Shown piece by piece: positions 26,221-34,646 of a DNA stretch of 51,048 nt. Within the stretch, counting starts at the first letter, position 1, and every line of letters starts with the position of its first letter. The notes below the pieces were generated by a model. The model ran no database searches and was not told the DNA's origin. It saw nothing but the letters and a program-made list of their open reading frames with translations. This DNA is from Kurthia zopfii (GTDB lineage: Bacteria > Bacillota > Bacilli > Bacillales_A > Planococcaceae): positions 1 to 51,048 of the forward strand of contig NZ_QFVS01000021.1 in NCBI RefSeq assembly GCF_003143955.1, in the 5' to 3' direction. The position numbers and the translations under genes are program-made.

Positions 26221-27408
26221 TTAGTTTAATTTTTGAATGAAGCAAACTTTTAAATAGTTGAATTCTGGGAAGTCGCGGTTTGCTCGGAAATCTTTTGGAA
26301 GACCAAAATCTTCAACAATTTTATATTTTGTATTCGTATCTTTGAATGCTTTGTCGATGAATGTTTTGAATTTCTTCATACCGAAACTCGCATTATTCGT
26401 TGAAGCAACAATAATCCCTTTTTTAGCAGTAATCGCAATCGCATCTTCTAAAAGTTTTGGATAATCTTTCGCAGTTGAGAAAGTCATTTTTTTAGAACGA
26501 GCGAAACTTGGCGGATCTAAAACAACTAAGTCGAATTTTAAAGCATGACGTTGTGCATATTTGAAGTATTGGAATACATCCATTACTTTAATATCTTGTG
26601 CTTCAAAGTCAATTGAGTTTACGCTGAATTGTTCGATTGTTTTTGGTAATGAGCGTTTAGCTAAGTCTACAGAAGTCGTTTCAGTAGCGCCACCTAGTGC
26701 AGCGGCCACAGAGAAAGCACCTGTGTAAGAGAAAGTATTTAAAACATTTTTACCTTCTGAATAATGATCGCGAATTGTTTGACGAACATCGCGTTGGTCT
26801 AAGAAAATCCCTGTCATTGCACCATCATTTAAATCAATCGCAAAGTTCATGCCATTTTCTTTAATGATAATTGGGAAGTCGCCTTCAGTACCTTTGACGA
26901 AATCATCTTGGTCGATATACATCCCTTTCGTATCAAAGCGTTTTTTCTCATAAATCGCTCTGTAAGAAGTTAATGTATCTAATGCGTGGATCACATAATC
27001 CTTGTATTGATAGATGCCGTCGCTATACCAACTAATCATGAAGTATCCGTCGAAATAATCGATTGCAAGACCGCCGATGCCATCTCCCTCTCCATTAAAT
27101 ACGCGGAAAGCAGTTGTCATTGAGTCATTGAAGAACGATTCGCGGTGACGTAAAGCTGCTTTAATTTTGTTGATGAAATATTCTTGATCGATTTCTTCAC
27201 CATCTTTAGTTGATAAGATCCAGCCGATCCCTTTGTTTTGGATACCGTAGTAAGCAGTACCTAATAATTTATTGTGTTGATCCACAATTTCAAAAAGTTC
27301 GCCTTCTTCTTCAAGTAGATCCTGGTTTGATACAGAGTCGCGGTGGACTAATGAATAGCCACGTTTGAAATCAGCAATAAACTCGGGTTTTACGCGTAAT
27401 GTTTTCAT
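26221..27408 (-). CDS. Class I rRNA (cytosine-C5) methyltransferase, RlmI-like
   Basis: The 395-residue protein has an N-terminal PUA RNA-binding domain (about 1-75, with LRVKPEFIADFKRGYSLVHR). A class I SAM-dependent methyltransferase domain follows, with NTFSYTGAFSVAAALGGA as the SAM-binding loop (about 224-241) and LVVLDPPSFARSKK as the active-site motif. This fits the RlmI/YwbD family, which methylates C5 of a cytosine in 23S rRNA in E. coli. The exact target here is inferred. It is monocistronic, with its own terminator shared with the facing gene. Confidence 0.87.
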   Translation of the reverse strand: MKTLRVKPEFIADFKRGYSLVHRDSVSNQDLLEEEGELFEIVDQHNKLLGTAYYGIQNKGIGWILSTKDGEEIDQEYFINKIKAALRHRESFFNDSMTTAFRVFNGEGDGIGGLAIDYFDGYFMISWYSDGIYQYKDYVIHALDTLTSYRAIYEKKRFDTKGMYIDQDDFVKGTEGDFPIIIKENGMNFAIDLNDGAMTGIFLDQRDVRQTIRDHYSEGKNVLNTFSYTGAFSVAAALGGATETTSVDLAKRSLPKTIEQFSVNSIDFEAQDIKVMDVFQYFKYAQRHALKFDLVVLDPPSFARSKKMTFSTAKDYPKLLEDAIAITAKKGIIVASTNNASFGMKKFKTFIDKAFKDTNTKYKIVEDFGLPKDFRANRDFPEFNYLKVCFIQKLN

Positions 27409-27618
27409 ATAATTAAAATTTCATCCTTTATTTTCGTAGTTTCTTCTATTATTGCATTTTTTGAAAAGAAAAGCGAAATACATCGCGTAAAGTAGTGAAG
27501 GTTTGATGTTGTTTTCGTCATCATTTTCAAAAAATTATAGTAGATAGAATCTTATCATTAGGAAAATAACGAATTTCTTTCTAAAATAGAGATATCAAGA
27601 ATGTTAGAGGAGAGTTTG

Positions 27619-28488
27619 ATGAGAACAGAAGCGAAGAAGAAAAGTATACAGGTAATAATCGGACGCGGAGTAATGGTTATGCTGGGCGCATTAATTGCAG
27701 CTTATGGATTAGAAGCCATTTTAATTCCCAATTTAGTATCTGATGGTGGGGTTACAGGGATTAGTATCGTATTATCACAATTAATTGGATTGCCATTAGG
27801 TATTTTAATTGCCATTATAAATATTCCATTCATATGGTTAGGTTATAAGCAGATTGGTAAAAGTTTTGCGATTTATTCCACATTAGGTATTGCTACTTTA
27901 GCAGTTGGAACGGTTGTTTTACATGATGTTCCGACAATTATTGAGGGCGATACATTATTAATTACGGTTGTCGGAGGGATCATTATCGGTTTCGGTATGG
28001 GTCTAGCCTTACGTAATGGTGGTGCATTGGATGGAATCGATATGCTTGCTGTACTTTTAGCACGTAAACTACCATTCGGTACAAGTGATTTAATCTTATT
28101 TTTAAATATGTTCGTCTTTATTTTAGTTTCTACAGTATTCGGATTAACAGGAGCCATTCTTTCAGGATTAGCTTATTTCATCGCTTCGAAAGTGATCCAC
28201 ATTGTGGAAGAAGGTTTGAGCGGTTCGAAAATTTTCAAAATTATTACGAAGGATCCAGATTTACTTGTGGAAACAATTCGTGATCGTCTTGGACGTAGCG
28301 CGACATTGACGGAAGTTTATGGTGGTTATTCGAATGAGAAATTTAAAGAAGTATCATGTGTAATCAACAGATTAGAAGATACGAAAATTAAATCAATCAT
28401 TTTTGAAATTGATCCACATGCTTTTGTAACTGTATATGATGCAGCAGAAGTAAAAGGCGGTAACTTCAAGAAACAAGATATTCACTAA
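27619..28488 (+). CDS. YitT-family membrane protein
   Basis: The protein of about 289 residues has five or six membrane helices in its first 180 residues (DUF161/YitT_membrane, with the segment GLALRNGGALDGIDMLAV). A cytoplasmic DUF2179 domain follows (about 210-280, with YGGYSNEKFKEVSCVINRLE). The family is widespread in Firmicutes. Its transport role is not established. The ATG at 27619 is preceded by GAGGAG five bases away. An ATG at 27601 lies before that site. Confidence 0.87.
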   Translation: MRTEAKKKSIQVIIGRGVMVMLGALIAAYGLEAILIPNLVSDGGVTGISIVLSQLIGLPLGILIAIINIPFIWLGYKQIGKSFAIYSTLGIATLAVGTVVLHDVPTIIEGDTLLITVVGGIIIGFGMGLALRNGGALDGIDMLAVLLARKLPFGTSDLILFLNMFVFILVSTVFGLTGAILSGLAYFIASKVIHIVEEGLSGSKIFKIITKDPDLLVETIRDRLGRSATLTEVYGGYSNEKFKEVSCVINRLEDTKIKSIIFEIDPHAFVTVYDAAEVKGGNFKKQDIH

Positions 28489-28491
28489 AAA

Positions 28492-28536
28492 AAATAACCC
28501 TGAAAATACTTATTTCGAGTATTTTCAGGGTTTATT
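28492..28536. terminator. Bidirectional terminator
   Basis: CCCTGAAAATACT pairs with AGTATTTTCAGGG and is flanked by AAATA and TTTATTTTT, between converging genes. Confidence 0.92.
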
Positions 28537-28537
28537 T

Positions 28538-28867
28538 TTATGCTTCCGTTGTAGTGACAACTTCAGAGATTACAAGTGTGCTACCTAACATTGGTGATTC
28601 TTTTGGCGCTTCGCCTTCTTTTGCTTCAGGACGCTTATGAGCATTTTTGAAAACATCACTATTTTTCCATTCATGGAAACCATCAAGTGTTTCCCAGTGC
28701 ATGTTTACGCTCATTTCATCATATTTTTCGAAGTCTTTAGAAATTGCTACTTCCGTTTTTACGAAGCCTTTAAATTGTTTAAGCGCTTCTCCACCTTTTG
28801 TAAAATTAGGTGCCATTTTTTCTGCGAAACCTTTTTTAACACGGATACGGTTTGATACGATAAACAT
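28538..28867 (-). CDS. IsdG-like haem-degrading monooxygenase
   Basis: The 109-residue protein matches the IsdG/HmoB-type antibiotic-biosynthesis-monooxygenase fold. The catalytic triad of staphylococcal IsdG is conserved at near-identical positions: Asn6, Trp67 and His77, the last two in the segment HEWKNSDVFKNAHKR. Such proteins open haem to release iron in the cytoplasm. It stands between the YitT gene and a broken surface-protein gene. No haem transporter is in the window. The start has a AGGGAGCG site. The assignment by the triad is strong, while activity is not shown. Confidence 0.88.
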   Translation of the reverse strand: MFIVSNRIRVKKGFAEKMAPNFTKGGEALKQFKGFVKTEVAISKDFEKYDEMSVNMHWETLDGFHEWKNSDVFKNAHKRPEAKEGEAPKESPMLGSTLVISEVVTTTEA

Positions 28868-28952
28868 AATTTTTTCGCTCCCTTTAAATGAATTATTTAC
28901 ACCTAAAGATTACTCCAATTGAATTATGAATTGCAAACCGTAGCATAGAAAA

Positions 28953-28980
28953 AGTGGAATCGTCATTTGGCGATTCCACT
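28953..28980 (-). terminator. Terminator of the surface-protein locus
   Basis: AGTGGAATCG at 28953-28962 pairs with CGATTCCACT at 28971-28980. On the minus strand it is followed by TTTTTC. Confidence 0.9.
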
Positions 28981-28989
28981 CTTTCTAAT

Positions 28990-30688
28990 TTAATCTTCGT
29001 CAATATAGTTAATAATTTTTCGATGGCGCTTGATTAGAAGTACTGCGCCAAGAATAAATACCGCTCCTAAGATGATAGAAGCGATATAGGATTCCTCACT
29101 TGTTTGAGGGAGTTTTCCGCCCAGTGCTTGATCTTCATCAACAGCTGGTTTTCCTTGTTGGTCAGGTTTCGAATGGGTAGGCTTATTCGTCCCATTCCCT
29201 CCAGCTAGTGGATTTTCTGAATCTGGACCAAACTCATCATCGCCAGCTTCCCCTAATGGAGGAGGAGTGCCCTCGCCAGGTGGTGGTTTGGGTGGTACAT
29301 ACGTATTTGTTAATAAGAAATCCTCATCTGCTTCCACTTTGACAGAGTTCTTATAATGTGGAACTTTTGTCATTTATTTTCACTTTAGTGCCGTAAGTTT
29401 TTGAATCAGCATACAATTGAACAAATACGACCTCTGGGCGCTCTTTATGCTTATTGTTGAAATCGCTCCATTTTTTACTTACCGTTCGTTCAGTTGTTTT
29501 AGGTTTATAACTATTTGTAAAGTTGAATCCGTTCTGTGTGATGGTATAGCCTGGAACTTTTTCTTCTTCAACTGTATACGTGAAAAGTTCACCGTGAATA
29601 TCATATTTGTGTAAGCGGTCGAAAGTATATTTCCAATCCGTTTTTGCCGAAACTACCTTTTAATCCGTTTTTACACCATTTGCAAATAAGTTTACAGTAA
29701 TGTCATCCGGACGATTACCATCATCCCAATTTTTCTTACCAGAAATATTTATGAAGTTATCCACTTTTAGAGTGGTATCATCTTTGATTGCATGAGAAAG
29801 TGTTATGATATGAGCTGTAGCAACCAGTTGGAATTTTCTTTCGGTTACTGTTTTATATCCTTGAACAAAATTATCAGTAGCAGAAACATTTCCAAACCAT
29901 TCTACAACAACTGAATAAGAGGGTACAAAGTTCAAGTAAAATAGTTCATCAATTGCAAGATTAATATTAAAATCAGATTCTGTTAAATGAACATGAGCGT
30001 TATTTGTTATATCTTTTTTTGAACCATTTTCAATTGAATAGACTTTAATATCTTCCATTTCAATTTTTTTATTTGTTGGTAATGCTTTAGTATGAGTAAT
30101 TGTCGCTGAAATTTTACTTTTAAATAACTCATTTGCATGATATTGGACAAATTTAGTATTCGATAATTCTAAAGTAGTCTGCATAAGTTCTGCTTCAACA
30201 TCAACATCTTCACGATGCTTTCTAGCTTCATCGATTAAGGCTTTTAAGTTTCCGTTATTTGAAACAATAGGATCGCGATAACTTGTTACGGCTGGATTGG
30301 TTAAGCACCAAATAGCAAGTTGTGTAAGAGCATACTGCGTTAGGTTGTTTTCGTTACTAATAAGTTCCTTGTCGCCATGGAAATTTTTGATTAACCATTT
30401 AACACCTTGATTCTCGGCATTTCGAGCAGGAACATAAGGTGGCGTAGTGGAATTTGGATAAGTCTTTAATTGATCTAAGCAAAAATAGTACCAATTTTCC
30501 TTATCAAAAAGTGTTCTAAATCCGGTTGGAATCGTTTCTCTATTTTTCAAATTGATATTTGGTGCGGTTTTTAAATCCTCACCAGAAAAAATATAAAGTT
30601 CTTCTGCTTTTGCGATGTTTGGATTATGTAGTAGGAGTGTGCAAAGGAAACCAATCGCAAATATTGTGGAAAATAATATTTTCTTCAT
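28990..30688 (-). pseudogene. Broken thioester-domain LPXTG surface adhesin
   Basis: The locus reads as one surface protein gene broken twice. The first open part (30688-29660, 342 residues) has a signal peptide (about 1-28) and a TQxA-type thioester domain. Cys70 in YYFCLDQ and Gln123 in TQLAIW are the expected bond-forming pair. It also contains the start of a CNA-B repeat. A TAA at 29662-29660 interrupts, and the same frame then continues for 102 residues to a second stop at 29351 through the rest of CNA-B 1 and part of CNA-B 2. A different frame (29373-28990) supplies a Pro/Gly-rich linker and a sorting signal LPQTS with hydrophobic helix and basic tail. No sortase is nearby. Confidence 0.82.
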
Positions 30689-31141
30689 AATAACCTCCTA
30701 AAAAATGTTTTAATAGTAAATAGTTACCCTGTTAAAGCGGGGAAATAACCTTTTATCACAAAATAAAACACCCTGCAAAACAGAAAAAATCTGAATTACA
30801 GGGTGCTTTTATATTTTAAGGAGAGTTCTACATTGGTGTGCGATATTTAGTAATGTCACAAGCTAACTTGGGGTATCAGCTAAGACCTAAATACGTAGAA
30901 CATGCACTTGTCTAACATATTGAGCAATGTTAGAAGAAAAGAATATAGGGGGACTAAATCCTAGTATTCTAATCTACATGGAATTATATACCTATCTGCA
31001 AAAAATTCAATATATTTCTACTAAAAATAGTAAAATGAGGTCTAAATTACAAAAACGATGACAAGATATACCACAAAAAATTACATTTAATATTGCGAAT
31101 AATCTATAATAAAGAGAAAATGAAAAAAGTGAGTAGATCAT
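30689..31141. other. Gene-free stretch upstream of the GGDEF gene
   Basis: No credible gene is seen. The stretch holds the promoter side of the broken adhesin, an orphan hairpin at 30765-30810, and a candidate promoter for the GGDEF gene (TTACAT at 31081-31086 and TATAAT at 31105-31110, 18-base spacer). The 280 bases between have no recognisable structure, apart from short AGCTAA/TTAGCT-like repeats near 30850-30880. Confidence 0.45.
30765..30810. terminator. Orphan terminator-like hairpin
   Basis: AAAACACCCTG pairs with CAGGGTGCTTTT and an inner CAGA/TCTG helix is present. No gene ends beside it on either strand, so it may be left over from a lost gene or act in a leader. Confidence 0.6.
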
Positions 31142-32701
31142 ATGAAAATTAATCGGATAAAATTACAGTATTTAATTATTGGCGTTGCTTTATTAGCTTT
31201 TATGCTGACTAGTGTAGTGTCTATATGGAGTGGCTATAAACTAAATAAAGATAATTTAGGAGAGAGCGCTCTGGAGACGAACAGAGTGTATGCTCAAAAA
31301 CTGGCAGATACAGCGAATAATTATTTGCAAGAACAAATCATGATGCTTTCAGCGAATGTACCAGAAATTGCTGAACAAATGAGTAATGAGGAAGTTTTAA
31401 AGAAAAAAGCAGATTTAATTCGCAATCAAACAGATGCATTCAATTCAATCGCAATCGTAAATGATCAGGCAGTGGTGCAGGCAACTTCGCCACAGACATT
31501 GGATTTAGTCGGTGTTAAATTGACTTCAAATGCTATGAAGGAAGCAATAAAAAAGAAAAAACCAATGATTTCGCAACCGTATGAAAGTGTGAGTGGACGA
31601 TTAATTATTTTCATTTCGGTTCCGCTTTTCTCTAAAACGAATGATTATTTAGGATTAATTGGCGGCACAATTTATTTGAAGGAAGATAATGTGCTTTCGG
31701 AACTATTAGGTGTGCATCCTTATAGTGATCATTCGACGGTATATGTAGCAGCGAAGGATGGAACAATTGTCTATGATGAGAATAAAGAAAATATCGGTGA
31801 GGACTTTTCAAAAAATAAAATTATTGCGAAGGCACTAGAAGCGCATAAAACAGGTGTCATGAAAGGCGTGAATAATGCTGGTGAACAATCATTTGCGGGC
31901 TACTCATACATTAAAGAGTCTAATTGGACAGTAATTGCGCAAAGACCGGCAGATGCAGTAGAAGCGCCGGCTGGTAAGATGGTTCAAAAAATGTTGAATA
32001 TCGCAATTCCATTATTATTTGTGTCATTGATTATAGTGATTTTTGCTGCATATAAAATTGCGAAACCTTTGCAAAGACTTGCTGAATTAACGGAGAGTAG
32101 TAAGGCGAAGGATGAGGAAAAGAATTTCAGAACAGTCCCGGCATGGTATTATGAAGCGATTCAGTTGAAAGAATCACTTATTATTAGCTTTGGTGCGTTG
32201 CATAATCGTGTACATGATTTGACGGATCAATCGCGTACAGATGCATTAACAGGCTTATTTAACCGAAGAACTTTGGATGAAGTGATGAATCGTTGGACAG
32301 AGGAACAAAAACATTTTTCACTCATTTTATTCGATGTTGATCATTTTAAAAAAGTAAATGACACTTACGGGCATGATGTAGGGGACGAAGTTTTAAAATA
32401 TATTGCGATTACGATGGAGCAGCACGCAGATGTTTCGGATCTGTGCTTCCGATTCGGTGGCGAAGAATTTGTCATTTTATTACCAAAAACAGACGCAGAA
32501 GGTGCATTTAATTTTGCTGAAAAACTAAGAAAAAGTTTTGAGGAAAATAACAGCCCTACAGGAAAACCAATTACGATTTCTGCCGGAATAGCCGAGTGTC
32601 CGAAAAATGCGAATGATTATGGTACATTAATAAAAAAAGCGGATCAATCACTTTACTATTCAAAAGAAAATGGACGTAATCAAGTGAAAATAACAGAATA
32701 A
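31142..32701 (+). CDS. dCACHE-GGDEF diguanylate cyclase
   Basis: The 519-residue membrane protein has a first membrane helix (about 11-33), a large external double-CACHE sensor domain (about 35-275), a second helix (about 282-304), a short HAMP-like linker, and a C-terminal GGDEF domain. The active site reads GGEEF at 439-443, so it should make cyclic di-GMP from two GTP when the external domain binds its ligand. The inhibitory RxxD site that normally lies five residues before is DVSD, so product inhibition is probably lost. The start has only a weak GTGAG site. A 10-codon frame at 31120-31152 overlaps the start. A strong terminator follows. Confidence 0.9.
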   Translation: MKINRIKLQYLIIGVALLAFMLTSVVSIWSGYKLNKDNLGESALETNRVYAQKLADTANNYLQEQIMMLSANVPEIAEQMSNEEVLKKKADLIRNQTDAFNSIAIVNDQAVVQATSPQTLDLVGVKLTSNAMKEAIKKKKPMISQPYESVSGRLIIFISVPLFSKTNDYLGLIGGTIYLKEDNVLSELLGVHPYSDHSTVYVAAKDGTIVYDENKENIGEDFSKNKIIAKALEAHKTGVMKGVNNAGEQSFAGYSYIKESNWTVIAQRPADAVEAPAGKMVQKMLNIAIPLLFVSLIIVIFAAYKIAKPLQRLAELTESSKAKDEEKNFRTVPAWYYEAIQLKESLIISFGALHNRVHDLTDQSRTDALTGLFNRRTLDEVMNRWTEEQKHFSLILFDVDHFKKVNDTYGHDVGDEVLKYIAITMEQHADVSDLCFRFGGEEFVILLPKTDAEGAFNFAEKLRKSFEENNSPTGKPITISAGIAECPKNANDYGTLIKKADQSLYYSKENGRNQVKITE

Positions 32702-32708
32702 AAATAGT

Positions 32709-32747
32709 AAACACCTATCAAAAACATGACTGATAGGTGTTTTTTTG
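32709..32747 (+). terminator. Terminator of the GGDEF gene
   Basis: AAACACCTATCA pairs with TGATAGGTGTTT over a 10-base loop, followed by a T-run. Confidence 0.92.
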
Positions 32748-32789
32748 TTAAAATGTAATATAATGGTAAGATAGAGAGGGGGCGGAGAA

Positions 32790-33029
32790 ATGAATAATAA
32801 AACTTCATTCATTATGAGTATGACGTTTTTAGTAACTTCAGGAATTTTATATGGTATGGAGAGAATTGCCTTTTATTATCAAATGGTCAATCTTGATGGC
32901 GAAATCGAGATGAATATTTTTTTTAGAAATCCATTCATTATCGTATTTCTGGCATTAAGTGTGATGTTATTAATAGTTTTCATTATTTCAAATAGAAATA
33001 ATTCACTAATAAAGAAATATGTAGTGTAA
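32790..33029 (+). CDS. Small two-helix membrane protein, unknown
   Basis: This 79-residue protein has two hydrophobic segments (about 8-27 and 46-66) and a basic C-terminal tail, NRNNSLIKKYVV. I recognise no family. It is supported by a strong GAGGGGGCGGAG site before the ATG. A terminator ends the preceding gene, so it has its own promoter, which I cannot place with confidence. It is followed by an XRE-type regulator gene after 109 bases. Confidence 0.6.
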   Translation: MNNKTSFIMSMTFLVTSGILYGMERIAFYYQMVNLDGEIEMNIFFRNPFIIVFLALSVMLLIVFIISNRNNSLIKKYVV

Positions 33030-33102
33030 CTTTCGATCTTTTTATGAACGATACGCGAAAGGTTGGACATCTGAATTTCACTAATGATAAGATTGATTTC
33101 TA

Positions 33103-33116
33103 GTGTAATCTTACAC
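33103..33116. promoter_or_regulatory. Inverted repeat, possible XRE operator
   Basis: GTGTAA and TTACAC form a perfect inverted repeat with a 2-base spacer, 23 bases before the ATG of the XRE regulator. Its size suits a helix-turn-helix dimer, so autoregulation is plausible. Confidence 0.45.
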
Positions 33117-33138
33117 AAGAATAGAAAAGGTGAAATGG

Positions 33139-33591
33139 ATGAATCAAGAGGAAATTATTCGAATTGTTTCGGAAAAATTAAAATTAATTCGTACCGAATA
33201 CAATTTAACACAAGAACAAATGTCTGAAGTCGTGGGAATCTCTAAAAAAACACTCGTTCAAATAGAGAAACAACGAGTACAATGTGGTTGGACTGTAGCG
33301 GTCGCAATGTGTACATTATTTAAAAGTAGCGCGATCTTACAAGCAGCATTTGGTGGGAATCCATTAATCTTTATTGGACTATCAACAGGCGAAGGTGTTT
33401 TAGTGCCTGAACAACATTTAGTGAACGATAAACTTTGGTGGCGTACAATTGAAAGTGAACAAAATTGGCGAATCCAACAAAATCTCGTACATACGAGCTT
33501 TCGATTATTAAATCCAGCAAATGAAATTAAATTATACACATTATCTAAGGAAGACGCTGAAGATCATTTAGCTTCCTTCACAACAATATAG
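33139..33591 (+). CDS. XRE-family helix-turn-helix regulator
   Basis: The protein of about 150 residues has an N-terminal XRE/Cro-type helix-turn-helix (about 8-62, with YNLTQEQMSEVVGISKKTLV) and a C-terminal region of about 85 residues that I do not recognise. The latter contains several Trp residues (DKLWWRTIESEQNWRIQQN). The ATG at 33139 has AAAAGG eight bases before it. The GTG at 33130 would overlap that site. A perfect 14-bp inverted repeat lies just upstream. Target genes are unknown. Confidence 0.82.
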   Translation: MNQEEIIRIVSEKLKLIRTEYNLTQEQMSEVVGISKKTLVQIEKQRVQCGWTVAVAMCTLFKSSAILQAAFGGNPLIFIGLSTGEGVLVPEQHLVNDKLWWRTIESEQNWRIQQNLVHTSFRLLNPANEIKLYTLSKEDAEDHLASFTTI

Positions 33592-33600
33592 ATGAATATT

Positions 33601-33636
33601 ACCGTCTTGGAGCAACTTCCAATGGCGGTTTTTTTA
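33601..33636 (+). terminator. Terminator of the XRE regulator gene
   Basis: ACCGTCTTGGA pairs with TCCAATGGCGGT with one bulge, followed by seven T. Confidence 0.85.
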
Positions 33637-33716
33637 TTTAATGAAATTAATATTCTCGAATATGTGAAAGTTTAATTCTTTTTGGGTAAAGGTGAGTAGA
33701 GGAAGGGGAGAACCAC

Positions 33717-34526
33717 TTGAAGAAAATAACAATGTTGTTCTTTATATTAATTATTTGTGTCGGCAGCATTTACTTAATTTTACAAAATAAAGAAAAACAA
33801 AAATCTGCTCCCGAAAAATTAATTACACAGGAAAAAGTGCCTGAATTAATTGCGAACCCTAAAATATATGTTGGTTATGAAGTAGAAGCGAGTGGTGTAG
33901 TAGACAGGTCTAATTATGTCAAAGGTGAAGGTGTATATTCAGCGTTATTACTTGAACCAAAGGAATATAAGGAACCTATCATCATATTGCAAAAAGATGA
34001 GAAGAAGCCATTAAAGCAACAATCCATTGTTAATTTTAGCGGGAAAGTTTCGAAAGTATATAAAGGAACGGATAAATTAGGAATGAAAGGGTCCTTGGCA
34101 CAAGTTGATATCCAATCAATAGAAGTAGGAGAAGGAGAAACTTTTGAAAATGAAGTGCTAATCAATCTAGATGTTAATGAGAAAAGTGAAGTTGAAAAAG
34201 TGATGTTAGAGGTTGAAAAAATTAAAGTATATCAATCGGGTACACGTATTTCTATTTTCTTATACAATAAAAACAAGAAACGAATTTATTTAAATGACGC
34301 GACAATCAAATTATTAGCAGATGGTGTTGTAGTACCGACGAAGTTTGAGATTCTTGATCAAAAAGACCGACTTCTTCATACATTGGAACGTGATCAAGGG
34401 ACGCATGGTGTTCTTTCTTTCAATCGAATCGCAAAAACGACGAAGAATTTAGAACTTAGTTTTCAAATAACATTAGTAAATGAGAAAAAGCCAATTACGA
34501 TCAAAAAGAAAATTAAATTTTCCTAA
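33717..34526 (+). CDS. Secreted or membrane-anchored protein of unknown function
   Basis: This 269-residue protein has one N-terminal hydrophobic helix (about 4-22) with a Cys at position 15 but no clear lipobox, so it is membrane-anchored or secreted. Residues about 40-140 look like a small beta-barrel of the OB type (GYEVEASGVVDRSNYV to VNFSGKVSKVYKGTDK). Residues about 145-269 look like an immunoglobulin-like domain of the DUF4352/telokin kind. Both domain calls are by pattern only. The start is a TTG with GGAAGGGGAG six bases upstream. It is monocistronic, with a terminator after it. Confidence 0.65.
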   Translation: MKKITMLFFILIICVGSIYLILQNKEKQKSAPEKLITQEKVPELIANPKIYVGYEVEASGVVDRSNYVKGEGVYSALLLEPKEYKEPIIILQKDEKKPLKQQSIVNFSGKVSKVYKGTDKLGMKGSLAQVDIQSIEVGEGETFENEVLINLDVNEKSEVEKVMLEVEKIKVYQSGTRISIFLYNKNKKRIYLNDATIKLLADGVVVPTKFEILDQKDRLLHTLERDQGTHGVLSFNRIAKTTKNLELSFQITLVNEKKPITIKKKIKFS

Positions 34527-34531
34527 TGAGA

Positions 34532-34560
34532 AATCGCAGAAATGCGGTTTCTTTTTTTTC
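34532..34560 (+). terminator. Terminator of the secreted-protein gene
   Basis: AAATCGCA pairs with TGCGGTTT over a 4-base loop, followed by a T-run of eight. Confidence 0.88.
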
Positions 34561-34646
34561 TTAAGAATTTCTTCATTTTTGTCATGGCTTTTTGTTAAGA
34601 ATTAGCAGATATACTAAAGCTACAAAGCAAGAGGAGAGGAGTTCGT

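Noticed and set aside
29417-29614. Plus-strand open frame of 65 codons
   Set aside because: It is antisense to the CNA-B part of the broken adhesin and is explained by it.
28538-30688. Isd-type haem uptake locus (haem oxygenase next to an LPXTG protein)
   Set aside because: The surface protein has a thioester and CNA-B domains, not NEAT domains, and no haem transporter is present.
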